A stretch of DNA of 64,000 nt from Candidatus Aphodovivens avistercoris (GCA_018710945.1 DVIW01000017.1:1-64000); one strand, 5' to 3'; counted from the first letter of the stretch, positions 16,973 through 26,478 are shown. Numbers and translations: made by a program. Notes: generated by a model from the sequence alone, not told the origin.

Positions 16973-17839
16973 ATGAGCCGCCAGACCGACTGCCGCGCCG
17001 ACCATCCTGAAAACGAAACGATCTCCTTCCCCGGAACCGGCGACGATGCCGCGCCGTGGAGGCTCTACAACCGCCTGATAGCCGACATCCCCGACGATGC
17101 GCGCGTCGTTGACTACTGCCTGGGAACGCACTGGAGCTACCTCGAGGCGGAATGCGGCATGGGCGTGAGCTTCACCTGCTCAGGCGGCGCGCCCCGACGG
17201 TTCACCTGCGACCTGCGCGGAAAGAGGCTGCGGGAGGTCGCCGAGCTTTCCAAGTCCTGGAACTTCGCCGAAGCGACGCTGGGCACGGCGGCGCTCAACG
17301 CGTGGCACGCGCAGCCTGCGCTGCTCGACCCGCTCGGGGCTGCCTACGACGAGCCGGTCGAGCAGCCCGACGGCACCCTGTGCAAGCTCGACGCGTTCGA
17401 GCTGTGGCGGCCGCGCGTCGAAGCCGCCGAGGCCTCCTCGGGGCGGCGGCAGAACGTCGTCGTGGTGGGCCATTTCCCCCACGTCGCCCGCATCAAAGAC
17501 TACGCCGAGCTCACCGTCCTCGAGCGCAACTGCACCCAAAGCGACGACACGCCCGACCCTGCCTGCGAATACGTGATGCCCAGCGCCGACTTCGCGTTCA
17601 TCACCGGCGTCACCTTCATCAACAAGACCGCGCCGCGCCTGCTGGAGCTTTCCCGAAGCGCGCGCACCGTCATGGTGGGGCCGAGCGTGGTGCTGGCCCC
17701 GCATCTGTTCAAATGGGGCGTCAACATGCTCGCCGGCAGCGTCGTGGCGGACCCCGAGAAAACGCGCTTCGCCGTCAAGAACGGCGCTGGCAAGCTGTTC
17801 GGCGAAGCGGTCCGGATGCTCACGCTCGAGCAAAGATAG
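16973..17839 (+). CDS. DUF364 (heavy-metal chelation domain) protein
   Basis: 288 aa. Residues ~110-285 match DUF364 (PF04016): VVVVGHFPHVARIK, LTVLERN, PSADFAFITGVTFINKTAPRLLELS and VMVGPSVVLAPHLFKWGVNMLAGSVV. The N-terminal ~100 aa (WRLYNRLIADIPDDARV, SYLEAECGMGVSF) correspond to the DUF4213-type enolase-N-like domain commonly fused to it. These proteins occur beside Fec-type ABC importers, as here (99-nt gap to the permease), and are thought to bind metals or metallophores. ATG 16973 is chosen because AAGAAGG precedes it by 5-6 nt; ATG 16958 lacks a site. Precise role unknown. Confidence 0.85.
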   Translation: MSRQTDCRADHPENETISFPGTGDDAAPWRLYNRLIADIPDDARVVDYCLGTHWSYLEAECGMGVSFTCSGGAPRRFTCDLRGKRLREVAELSKSWNFAEATLGTAALNAWHAQPALLDPLGAAYDEPVEQPDGTLCKLDAFELWRPRVEAAEASSGRRQNVVVVGHFPHVARIKDYAELTVLERNCTQSDDTPDPACEYVMPSADFAFITGVTFINKTAPRLLELSRSARTVMVGPSVVLAPHLFKWGVNMLAGSVVADPEKTRFAVKNGAGKLFGEAVRMLTLEQR

Positions 17840-17882
17840 ATTCTCGAATAAGGGTAATCTTGCGCCCATCGGCGCGGCGATG

Positions 17883-17934
17883 GTATATACTTTGCCACGT
17901 ATTATTCTTATATGCAAATATTTCTATTATAGGA
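17883..17934 (+). promoter_or_regulatory. AT-rich leader of the Fec-type importer operon
   Basis: The 99-nt gap between the DUF364 gene and the permease holds an AT-rich block with GTATATAC (17883-17890), ATGCAAATATTT (17912-17923) and AGGAG (17931-17935) just before the permease ATG. ATGCAAA-N-ATTT also occurs inside the divergent promoter region at 16907-16918, so one regulator may bind both. Whether transcription starts here or only continues from upstream is unclear. Confidence 0.4.
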
Positions 17935-17938
17935 GCAT

Positions 17939-19015
17939 ATGGAACGAAGAGGGGACAGAGCGGGAGCAGCCCCGGAGCGCGGACGACGGCCGGGGCCCAG
18001 CAAGGCGGCGCGCCGGGCGGCGCTTGTCATCGCGGGCCTGGCCGCCTTCCTCGTTGCCGCCGTTTGCGCGTCGCTCATGCTCGGGCGCTACCCCATCGAG
18101 CCCGCGCAGGCCGTGTCCATGTTGATCGACGCCATCCCCGGTGTCCAGCTTGAGCAAACCTGGACCGACCAGCAGGCAACCCTCTTCTTCAACGTGCGCC
18201 TGCCGCGCATCGCGCTTGCGCTCATGGTGGGCTGCTGCCTTGCCATCGCCGGCGCGGCGTACCAGGGAACGTTCCAGAACCCGCTCGTCTCGCCCGACAT
18301 CCTCGGCGCCTCGCAGGGCGCGGCGTTCGGCGCGGCGGTTGCCATCCTGGCGAGCACGTCGGCCTTCGGCGTGTCGGTGTCGGCTTTCGGGTTCTCGCTC
18401 CTCACGGTGTCCCTCGTGCTGCTCGTCAGCAGCCGCGCCAAGGGCAACCGCATCCTCGTGACGGTGCTCGCGGGCACCATGATCAGCAGCCTGTTCTCGG
18501 CAGGCGTGTCCTACGCCAAGCTGGTGGCCGACCCCACCGACGATCTTCCCGCCATCACCTACTGGCTGATGGGCAGCCTCACCGGCGCCACCATGTCTGA
18601 CGTCATGCTTGCCGTGGCGCCCATGGCCGTCGGCGTGGTGGTGCTGTTCGCGCTGCGCTGGCGCATCAACATCCTCACGATGGGCGATGACGAGGCGGCC
18701 ACCATGGGCATCAACGCGAAGCGCCTGCGCCTCGTCATCATCGTCGCCGCCACGCTCACCACCGCTGCGAGCGTGGCCGTGTCGGGCATGATCGGCTGGG
18801 TGGGCCTCGTGATCCCGCACCTGTGCCGCATGATGGTGGGCAGCGACTACCGCAAGCTCATCCCCACGAGCATGCTGCTCGGCGCGAGCTTCCTGCTCAT
18901 CGTCGACAACATCGCGCGCCTCGCCACCACCTCCGAGATTCCCATCGGCATCCTCACCGCCTTCGTCGGCGCGCCGTTCTTCCTGTACCTGATCACGCGG
19001 AAGAAGAAGGTGTAG
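17939..19015 (+). CDS. FecCD-family ABC transporter permease
   Basis: 358 aa inner-membrane permease of the iron-siderophore/cobalamin/metal importer type, with about nine to ten hydrophobic spans. Family marks are RLPRIALALMVGCCLAIAGAAYQG near 70-95, NPLVSPDILGASQGAAFG and GMIGWVGLVIPHLCRMMVGSDYRKLIP (the ATPase-contact region). ATG 17939 has AGGAG 4 nt upstream. The ATPase gene starts 3 nt after its stop. Substrate is not readable from sequence: iron-siderophore, cobalamin, or molybdate/tungstate (MolBC type) are all possible. Confidence 0.93.
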   Translation: MERRGDRAGAAPERGRRPGPSKAARRAALVIAGLAAFLVAAVCASLMLGRYPIEPAQAVSMLIDAIPGVQLEQTWTDQQATLFFNVRLPRIALALMVGCCLAIAGAAYQGTFQNPLVSPDILGASQGAAFGAAVAILASTSAFGVSVSAFGFSLLTVSLVLLVSSRAKGNRILVTVLAGTMISSLFSAGVSYAKLVADPTDDLPAITYWLMGSLTGATMSDVMLAVAPMAVGVVVLFALRWRINILTMGDDEAATMGINAKRLRLVIIVAATLTTAASVAVSGMIGWVGLVIPHLCRMMVGSDYRKLIPTSMLLGASFLLIVDNIARLATTSEIPIGILTAFVGAPFFLYLITRKKKV

Positions 19016-19018
19016 CCG

Positions 19019-19801
19019 ATGAGCATCGACATCAAAGACCTGTCGTTCTCCTACGGCAAGCGCGAGGTGCTCCACGACATCAGCCTGTCCATCCCCGACG
19101 GCACGCTCGTCAACGTGCTGGGCCCCAACGGCGTGGGCAAGTCCACCCTGTTCCGCTGCATCCTGGGACTGAACCCGCGCTATTCGGGCAGCATCCACGT
19201 GAACGGCAAGGACATGCGCAAGCTCTCCATCAAGGAGCGCGCACGCGAGATCTCCTACATCCCCCAGTCGCACGCCCCGGTGTACGACTACGAGGTGCTC
19301 GACGTGGTGCTCATGAGCACGGGCACCGACCTGGGCATGCTGCGCTCGCCCGGGCCGCGCCATGTCGAGCGCGCCTACGCGGCGCTCGCGCGCATCGGCG
19401 TGGAGCACCTGGCGCACCGCACTTACACGCAGATCTCGGGCGGCGAGCAGCAGCTCGTGCTCATCGCCCGCGCGCTGGCGCAGGACGCCCGCACCATCAT
19501 CATGGACGAGCCCACGAGCGCGCTGGACTACGGCAACACCGTGCGTGTGCTGTCGTGCGTGAAGCAGCTGGCGCGGGAGGGGCTGTCCATCGTGCAGTCC
19601 ACCCACCAGCCTGACCAGGCGTTTCTGTATTCCGACAAGACGCTCGTCATCAACGACGGGCGCGTGTTCGCCTACGGCGACCCCAAAGACGTCATCACCA
19701 GGGACCTGGTGAGCTCGATCTACGGGGTGGACGTGGAGGTGAACTCACTGTACGGCGACAAGGTGCGCGTATGCGTGCCTGTAAGCGAGATCGCACGATG
19801 A
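19019..19801 (+). CDS. FecE/BtuD-type ABC transporter ATP-binding protein
   Basis: 260 aa ATPase powering the importer encoded by its neighbours. Walker A GPNGVGKST (about 38-46), Q-loop ISYIPQSHAPVYDYEV, signature QISGGEQQLVLIARAL, Walker B TIIMDEPTSALD and switch His in VQSTHQPDQ are all present. The VLDVVLMSTGTDLG segment after the Q-loop is typical of the Fec/Btu branch. It starts 3 nt after the permease and the substrate-binding protein follows 58 nt later, giving the complete importer DUF364-permease-ATPase-SBP. Confidence 0.94.
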   Translation: MSIDIKDLSFSYGKREVLHDISLSIPDGTLVNVLGPNGVGKSTLFRCILGLNPRYSGSIHVNGKDMRKLSIKERAREISYIPQSHAPVYDYEVLDVVLMSTGTDLGMLRSPGPRHVERAYAALARIGVEHLAHRTYTQISGGEQQLVLIARALAQDARTIIMDEPTSALDYGNTVRVLSCVKQLAREGLSIVQSTHQPDQAFLYSDKTLVINDGRVFAYGDPKDVITRDLVSSIYGVDVEVNSLYGDKVRVCVPVSEIAR

Positions 19802-19859
19802 CCGGACTCGCGTTCGGCCGTCACCCGCATCCGTCAACAGAAAGGAAGGGATAAGGGAA

Positions 19860-21002
19860 ATGAGCACTATCCTCAACAAGCGCATGGCGAAGGTGCTCGC
19901 CGTGCTCGCCGCCGCGCTGCTGTGCATGGGCATCGCGTTCGGCGCCACCGGCTGCTCTTCGGGAGACAGCGGCTCGTCCGCAAGCAGCAGCGCGTCTTCC
20001 GACACCGCCACATCCGAGACGATCCAGTTCACCGACGACGCGGGCCGCACCGTCGAGGTTCCGGCGCAAATCGACCGCATCGCGCCGTCGGGTCACACCG
20101 CCAACCAGGTGCTGCTCACCATGGCGCCTGAGAAGATGGTGGGCCTGTCGCAGGAGCTCTCCGAGTCCCAGCAGAAGTACCTGGGCTCCAAGGTTGACGT
20201 GGCCAGCCTGCCCATCTTCGGCGCCGTGCTGGGCGCCGAGGACGACCTCAACCGCGAGGCACTGGCTGCCGCCGAGCCGCAGGTGATCATCGACACCGGC
20301 GAGATGAAAGACGGCATCGTCGAGGACCTGGACGCCCTCCAGGAGCAGATCGGCATCCCCGTGGTGTTCATCGAGACGAAGCTTGAGGACTACGGCGCAG
20401 CCTACGAGAAGCTCGGCGAGCTGCTCGCCATGGAGGAGCGCGGCCAGGAGCTTTCGCAGTACTGCCAGAACGCCTATGACGAGGTCAACGCCGTGATGGC
20501 GAACATCCCCGAGGGTCAGCGCGTGAGCGTGCTGTACCTGCTCGGCGAGGACGGCACCAACGTCATCGGCAAGGACACCTACCAGGCGCAGGTGGTCGAC
20601 ATGTTCGCCAACAACGTGGCCGTGTTGGAGAACGCCAGCAACAAGGGCACGGGCAGCGAATCGAGCCTCGAGCAGATCGCCCTGTGGAATCCTGACGTGA
20701 TCATCTTCGGCTACGGCAGCGTCTACGACACCGTGGCCGACAACCCGGCGTGGGAAGGCATCTCCGCCATCGACAACGGCACCTACTACGAGGCGCCCGG
20801 CACCCCGTACAACTGGCTGAACAACCCGCCGACGGTCAACCAGGTCATGGGCATGCAATGGCTGCCGCGCCTGCTTTATCCCGACCAGTTCGACGATACG
20901 ATCGCCGACGTGACGAAGAGCTACTACCAGACCTTCTACGGCTACGAGCTGTCCGACGAGGAGTGCGACGAGCTCATCGCCAAGGCAGTGCCGAAGGCGT
21001 AA
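19860..21002 (+). CDS. Substrate-binding lipoprotein of Fec/Btu-type ABC importer
   Basis: 380 aa. Signal peptide with lipobox ending GATGC (Cys32), followed by a Ser/Gly-rich tether (SSGDSGSSASSSASSD). The TroA-like two-lobe fold begins at IQFTDDAGRTVEVPAQIDRIAPSG, as in periplasmic iron, cobalamin and molybdate binders, and continues through PQVIIDTGEM, GIPVVFIET and LWNPDVIIFGYGS. It delivers an unknown metal chelate or oxyanion to the permease. The GGAAGGG-rich leader before ATG 19860 is strong. A terminator follows at 21042-21096. Confidence 0.92.
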   Translation: MSTILNKRMAKVLAVLAAALLCMGIAFGATGCSSGDSGSSASSSASSDTATSETIQFTDDAGRTVEVPAQIDRIAPSGHTANQVLLTMAPEKMVGLSQELSESQQKYLGSKVDVASLPIFGAVLGAEDDLNREALAAAEPQVIIDTGEMKDGIVEDLDALQEQIGIPVVFIETKLEDYGAAYEKLGELLAMEERGQELSQYCQNAYDEVNAVMANIPEGQRVSVLYLLGEDGTNVIGKDTYQAQVVDMFANNVAVLENASNKGTGSESSLEQIALWNPDVIIFGYGSVYDTVADNPAWEGISAIDNGTYYEAPGTPYNWLNNPPTVNQVMGMQWLPRLLYPDQFDDTIADVTKSYYQTFYGYELSDEECDELIAKAVPKA

Positions 21003-21041
21003 TCGCAGCAAAACCGCGCTGAAAGCCCAAGACGCGGAAAA

Positions 21042-21096
21042 GGCCGGGACGCTTCGATTGCGTCCCGGCCTTTCGATTGCGTCCCGGCCTTTTTTC
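21042..21096. terminator. Bidirectional intrinsic terminator with duplicated 3' arm
   Basis: GGCCGGGACGC (21042-21052) pairs with GCGTCCCGGCC at 21060-21070 and equally with a second copy at 21079-21089, which is followed by seven T (21090-21096). The unit from 21053 to 21071 is repeated at 21072-21090 with one difference. It ends the plus-strand importer operon. On the other strand it lies directly after the malic enzyme stop and could end that gene too. Confidence 0.9.
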
Positions 21097-22248
<1,152 letters not shown>

Positions 22249-22394
22249 GGCGTTCCGCCTTTCCTCATTCGGGCGGCCCCCTGCCGCCGCAAGCCAACCT
22301 CCGCATTGTATACCCTCGCCGCGCCCAACGCGCGGGTGCGCGCGATGCATTACACTATCCGTTCAGAACCCGCCGCCAAAGCGGCAAGACGGCG

Positions 22395-22414
22395 AAAAAA
22401 AAAAAGGGGGGGGG
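22395..22414 (+). repeat. Homopolymer tract A11 then G9
   Basis: Eleven A directly followed by nine G end 6 nt before the ATG of a 78-aa ORF. Such runs are rare in GC-rich chromosomes and change length by slipped-strand replication. Here a change would alter Shine-Dalgarno strength and spacing, not the reading frame. Confidence 0.85.
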
Positions 22415-22420
22415 ACGGCC

Positions 22421-22657
22421 ATGGCATCGACGGGAACGGGGCGGATCAAGCCCCGCGAGCTTTCCGACGACGAGGTGCGCGCGCTCGATCTGCCCGCCAC
22501 GCACTGCACGGGCTGCACACCCTGCTGCACGGCCCACGCCCATTTCCTCCACGAGGGGAAGGTCCTGTGGGCCTGCCAGCACAAGCTGCGCCGCAAACGG
22601 GAAGAGCGACCAGGCGCGCAGGCCGAGAGCAAGGCGCCGAGCGGCCCGCAGCGCTGA
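22421..22657 (+). CDS. Small Cys-rich protein behind an A11G9 homopolymer tract
   Basis: 78 aa, not recognised. The centre holds HCTGCTPCCTAHAHFLHEGK and then WACQHK, a CxxCxxCC...C cluster that could bind zinc or an Fe-S centre. The N-terminus (MASTGTGRIKPRELSDDEVR) and Lys/Arg-rich C-terminus look soluble. ATG 22421 is preceded by eleven A then nine G (22395-22414), the G run doubling as an over-strong Shine-Dalgarno 6 nt upstream. Codon use is normal for this genome. It lies alone between divergent malic enzyme and converging focA-like gene; I judge it more likely real than not. Confidence 0.6.
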   Translation: MASTGTGRIKPRELSDDEVRALDLPATHCTGCTPCCTAHAHFLHEGKVLWACQHKLRRKREERPGAQAESKAPSGPQR

Positions 22658-22687
22658 CGCGCAGGCGCGGGCGCGGGTCCTGACGAC

Positions 22688-23500
22688 CTAGGACGTGCGG
22701 CGGTTGCCGAACAGAAACCAGTACGCGCCGCCCACGACAACGCCGCCCACCACGTTGCCCAGCGTCACGACCGCCAGGTTCACCAGCACCGCCAGCGGGT
22801 CCACCGCCCCTGCGGCGCCCGCGCCCAGAAGGTTCTGCAAAAGGCCCATGGGCAGGAAGAACATGTTCGCCACGCAGTGCTCGAACCCGCAGGCCACGAA
22901 CGCCGTGATGGGCAGGAGCACGCCGACCACCTTGTCGGCGATGGAGCGCGCGGAAAACCCGATGCGCACCGCCAGGCACACGAACACGTTGCACAGCACG
23001 CCCTTGAAGAACAGCGCGGGCACGTCGAAGACGGCCTTGCCAGCAGCCACGTTGACCATGGCCTCGCCCACCCCGCCGCCGTTCATGGAGGCCACCTGGG
23101 CAAAGAACGCCACCGCCACCGCCAGAAGCGCACCGGCGAGGTTTCCCGTCCATACCAGCGCCCAGTTCTTCAGCACGGCACGCCACGAGACGGCGCCCGC
23201 GCCGAACGCGCCGACCATCAGCATGTTGCCGGTGAACAGCTCCGCCCCGCAGCAGATGACCAGCACCAAGCCCAAGCAGAAGCACGCCCCGCCCAGAACC
23301 CGCGTCGCGGCGAAGGGCAGCGCGGCGTCGGAGGACACCAGGCAGAAGAACAGCGCGCCGAAGGCGATGAACGCGCCTGCCAGCATCGACGAGACGAACA
23401 GGCGCGGCAGGGGCGAGAGCGTCTTGCCCACGGCCGCGGCTTCGACGGCGGCTTGGGTTTCGGCGGGAGAGAGCGCCACCGGGGGGTTCGCGTCGGCCAT
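22688..23500 (-). CDS. Formate/nitrite transporter family channel
   Basis: 270 aa FNT-family membrane protein with six predicted spans (FocA/NirC/HSC type), forming pentameric channels for formate, nitrite or hydrosulfide. Marks include LVICCGAELFTGNM (the L-F-T-G-N loop), NWALVWTGNLAGAL, GVLCNVFVCLAV and FEHCVANMFFLPMG, where the conserved FEHxxANM motif includes the central-gate His. Anion specificity cannot be decided. It starts 3 nt after the topA stop on the same strand, with its ribosome binding site inside topA, so the two are co-transcribed. Confidence 0.92.
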   Translation of the reverse strand: MADANPPVALSPAETQAAVEAAAVGKTLSPLPRLFVSSMLAGAFIAFGALFFCLVSSDAALPFAATRVLGGACFCLGLVLVICCGAELFTGNMLMVGAFGAGAVSWRAVLKNWALVWTGNLAGALLAVAVAFFAQVASMNGGGVGEAMVNVAAGKAVFDVPALFFKGVLCNVFVCLAVRIGFSARSIADKVVGVLLPITAFVACGFEHCVANMFFLPMGLLQNLLGAGAAGAVDPLAVLVNLAVVTLGNVVGGVVVGGAYWFLFGNRRTS

Positions 23501-23503
23501 GGC

Positions 23504-26053
23504 TTACGCCTTCTTCCGCGACGCGGCCCGACCGCCCTTGGTGCCGCCGCGCGCGGCGCGCTTGCCTCCGCGGGCGCCCTTGCCGGACGCCTTCCCTTCG
23601 TCCTTCTTCTCCTTGCCGGGGCAGTCGAAGTTCGGGCACAGCTTCCACGGGCCGCGGTTGGTGGTGACGATGACCAGCGGTGCACCGCAGTGCTCGCACA
23701 CCTCGTCGGTGGCCGTCAGCTTGCCGTACTGGGGCAGCGGGTAGCCCGTGCCGCACTCGTCGTAGTTCTCGCAGCGGATGAAGCGGTTCAGGGTCTTGGG
23801 GTTCTTGCGCGCGATGAGCTTCGCTTCCCTGCCCGCCGCCTTGCACGTCGGGCACGCGCCCACCACCACGTCGGGCTCTTTGTTGGTGGCGCAGTTCGGG
23901 TCGATGCAGAGGGTGCGCGGCTTGGAGCGGAACGCCGTCACCTTCACCTGGGGCATGCCGCAGGTCGGGCACGGATCGGACAGCGCCTCCACCTTGCCCT
24001 TCGGCAGCGGGTAGGTCACGTCGCAGTCGGGCCAGCCGGCGCAGCCGATGAACATGCCGCGGGTCTTCTGGCTGGCGCGCAGCTGAAGGTCCTTGCCGCA
24101 CTTCGGGCATTTGCCCACGTAGGCGTCGGCGGCCACGGCGTCGGCCAGGGCCTCCTTCACCTCCTCGGAGTGGGGCATGAGATCGGCAAGCTGGCCCGCC
24201 AGCAGGTTGCGCGAGTTCATGACCACCTCGTCTTTGGTCTTGGCGCCCTCGGCGATGCGGTCCATCTCCTCTTCCAGCTCGGCGGTCATCTGCGGGTGCG
24301 TGATGTGCGGGGCGAACTTGTCCAGCGCATCGCACACCGCCATGCCCAGCTGGCTGGGCTCGATGGGATCGTTCTGGATGTACTTCACCGTGTACAGGCG
24401 CTCGATGATGCTGTGGCGCGTGGACTTGGTGCCCAGCCCCAGCTTCTCCATCTCCTGGATGAGCTTGCCCTGGCTGTAGCGCGCGGGCGGCTCGGTCTGC
24501 TTCTTGGTGCACGTGGCGCCGTTGAAGGCGATCTGCTGGCCCTCGTCCATGGCCGGCAGCTGCTCGTCCTTCTTCAGGCCGTAAGGGTAGATGGCGCGGA
24601 AGCCCGGCTCCACCAGCACGTCGCCCTTCGCGACGAAGGGCTCGCCCGCCACATCGAGGGTCACCTTCGTGCCCTCCACCGTGGCGGCCTCCGACAGCGT
24701 GGCCAGGAAGCGGCGTGCGATGAGGTTGTACAGCTTCCAGTCGGCCGGGGCCAGATGGTCGGGGGTGGCCAGCGCCGTGGGATAGATGGGCGGGTGGTCG
24801 GTGGTCTCCTTCTTGCCGCGCGTGGCGGTGAGCTTGCCCTTGGACAGAAGCTTCTTGCAGTACGGCGCGTAGGCGGGGTTGCCGGCGATGGCCTGCACGG
24901 TTTCGCGCAGGTCGAGCGTGGAGGGGTACACCGTGTTGTCCACGCGGGGGTAGCTGATGTAGCCGTCCATGTAGAGGCTCTCGGCGATGCGCATCGTGCG
25001 CGCGGGCGACAGGCCCTCAGCCGAGGCGGCCGCCATGAGCGAGGTGGTGTTGAACGGCACGGGCGGGGCCACGCGGCGGCGCTTCTTCTCCACCGACGCC
25101 ACGCGCGCGCTGGAAGCGCCCTCGACGTGCGCCATGGCGGCCTGCGCGGCGGCCTCGTCCTTGAAGCGGGCGGTGGCATGCGGCGCCTCGAAGGCCAGCT
25201 CGCCGTCGCCTGCCGTGGGGCCGGCGGCGGCGCCTGCGTCGAAGCGGCCGCGGATGACCCAATAGTCCTCGGGCACGAACGCCATGCGCTCGCGCTCGCG
25301 CGCCACGATGAGGGCCAAAGTGGGGGTTTGCACGCGCCCGGAGCTGCGCACGTTGCCGTAGCCGGCGAACTTCACCAGCGTCAGGTAGCGCGTGAGCACC
25401 GCACCCCAGATCAGGTCGATGTCGCGGCGCGAGCCGCCAGCAGCGGCCAGATCGTCGTCCATCTCCACCAGGTTCGAGAACGCATGCGTGATCTCGCCCT
25501 TGGTGAACGCCGAGTAGCGAGCGCGGCTCACCGGCGCCGTGGGGTTCGCCTCGCGGATGCACGACAGCGCGTCGGAGCCGATGAGCTCGCCCTCGCGGTC
25601 GAAGTCGGTGGCGATGATGACGGAGTCGGCCTTCTTCGCCAGGTTCTTCAGCGAACGGATGATGTCCTTCTCCTTGGGCAGCTTCTCCACCGGCGCGTAC
25701 ACCAGGTAGGGCAGCGCGTCCATCTTCCAGCCCTTCAGCTCCACGCCGTCCTCGGTGAAGGGCTTCTTCTTTTTGAAGGGAGGCTTGGGAAGGCTTGCCG
25801 GCACGTCGGCGGGAACCGCCTCGCCCTCGGCGGTGACGCCCTGCCAGCCGCCGCGCTTCTTGTACACCAGCGACGGCGTGAAGTCGGGCTCCAGGATGTG
25901 GCCGCGCAGGCCGATGGTCACCCACTCTTCGCCGTCCACCTTGAAGCGGTACACCGGCGTGTTGTACACCTTGTCGGCTTTGGGCTTGGTCGCGCCCAGC
26001 AGGTCGGCGATCTTCTGCGCCGCGTCGTTCTTCTCGGTAACCACCAGCTTCAC
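23504..26053 (-). CDS. topA: DNA topoisomerase I (type IA)
   Basis: 849 aa. Relaxes negative supercoils. TOPRIM domain 1-~165 with IIATDFDREGELIG (Asp150, Asp152, Glu). The cleavage/strand-passage domains carry the active tyrosine in GYISYPRVDN (Tyr368). At least four C-terminal zinc ribbons follow (CPKCGKDL, CPTCGMPQ, CPTCKAAG, CEHCGAPL with paired cysteines) and a Lys/Arg/Gly tail. The overall style (YLVYAPVEKL, no N-terminal SKAK) is closer to archaeal-type TopA than to E. coli. GTG 26053 has AAGGAGG 6 nt upstream; the frame remains open for more than 2 kb upstream through cydC, but this is GC-driven. Confidence 0.95.
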   Translation of the reverse strand: MKLVVTEKNDAAQKIADLLGATKPKADKVYNTPVYRFKVDGEEWVTIGLRGHILEPDFTPSLVYKKRGGWQGVTAEGEAVPADVPASLPKPPFKKKKPFTEDGVELKGWKMDALPYLVYAPVEKLPKEKDIIRSLKNLAKKADSVIIATDFDREGELIGSDALSCIREANPTAPVSRARYSAFTKGEITHAFSNLVEMDDDLAAAGGSRRDIDLIWGAVLTRYLTLVKFAGYGNVRSSGRVQTPTLALIVARERERMAFVPEDYWVIRGRFDAGAAAGPTAGDGELAFEAPHATARFKDEAAAQAAMAHVEGASSARVASVEKKRRRVAPPVPFNTTSLMAAASAEGLSPARTMRIAESLYMDGYISYPRVDNTVYPSTLDLRETVQAIAGNPAYAPYCKKLLSKGKLTATRGKKETTDHPPIYPTALATPDHLAPADWKLYNLIARRFLATLSEAATVEGTKVTLDVAGEPFVAKGDVLVEPGFRAIYPYGLKKDEQLPAMDEGQQIAFNGATCTKKQTEPPARYSQGKLIQEMEKLGLGTKSTRHSIIERLYTVKYIQNDPIEPSQLGMAVCDALDKFAPHITHPQMTAELEEEMDRIAEGAKTKDEVVMNSRNLLAGQLADLMPHSEEVKEALADAVAADAYVGKCPKCGKDLQLRASQKTRGMFIGCAGWPDCDVTYPLPKGKVEALSDPCPTCGMPQVKVTAFRSKPRTLCIDPNCATNKEPDVVVGACPTCKAAGREAKLIARKNPKTLNRFIRCENYDECGTGYPLPQYGKLTATDEVCEHCGAPLVIVTTNRGPWKLCPNFDCPGKEKKDEGKASGKGARGGKRAARGGTKGGRAASRKKA

Positions 26054-26478
26054 GGGGTTCCTCCTTCTTGCGCAACGTCCGAAGCGCCGCGCGTTCGCGT
26101 TCACACGGTTGCCCCACCTGTTTATTAGCGTGTGCGGGGATGGGCGCCGCCGACAGCTGCGGCACGGAGCCGCGGCGCCGTCGGGCGCAGGGCGCGTCCG
26201 GGCGCGGGCCGCCCGAGGCGCAACGTGCGCTAGGATACACGATTTTCCTCGGACGGGCGAGCTTTTCCCGAATGACCGCACGCACGACGCCTCCGCTTCC
26301 GCAGGACGATGATAGCGCCGCAACCTTGCACGGCGGTTGCGCAACCGCCGCGAAAACCGTGCGCGCATCCCGCACGTTCCTTGCGCGGGCAGCGCGCGGA
26401 CCTTGTGCGTTCCTTGCGCGAAGCCAGCGCGGCACACACAGACCCAACGCCGGATCCGCTCGCAGCCCCCGCCCCGCC
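26054..26478 (-). other. Intergenic region with repeat element upstream of topA
   Basis: This 425-nt gap lies between cydC and topA, both minus strand. Nearest topA an AT-richer segment at 26117-26131 could hold a promoter. From about 26318 to 26440 there is a repeat-like stretch, including the palindrome GCGGTTGCGCAACCGC (26333-26348), that is partly repeated at 43.5 kb (see the repeat entry). No gene is supported: the open frames have no ribosome binding site and repetitive composition. Confidence 0.5.
26318..26408 (-). repeat. Intergenic repeat, copy 1 (reads toward topA)
   Basis: On the minus strand, GCACAAGGTCCGCGC (26408-26394) is followed 66 nt later by a 25-nt block beginning GCGCAACCGCCGTGCAAGG (26342-26318). 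The same two blocks, with 14/15 and 24/25 identity, occur in the same order at 43522-43601. Extra variants of CGCAAGG lie between. In both places the element lies upstream of a gene in the same orientation. Confidence 0.65.

Noticed and set aside
22877-26128. Very long plus-strand open frame (about 1083 codons) opposite focA-type gene and topA
   Set aside because: Antisense artefact of high GC: His/Arg/Ala/Gly-rich, no ribosome binding site, no domains, fully overlapped by well-supported genes.
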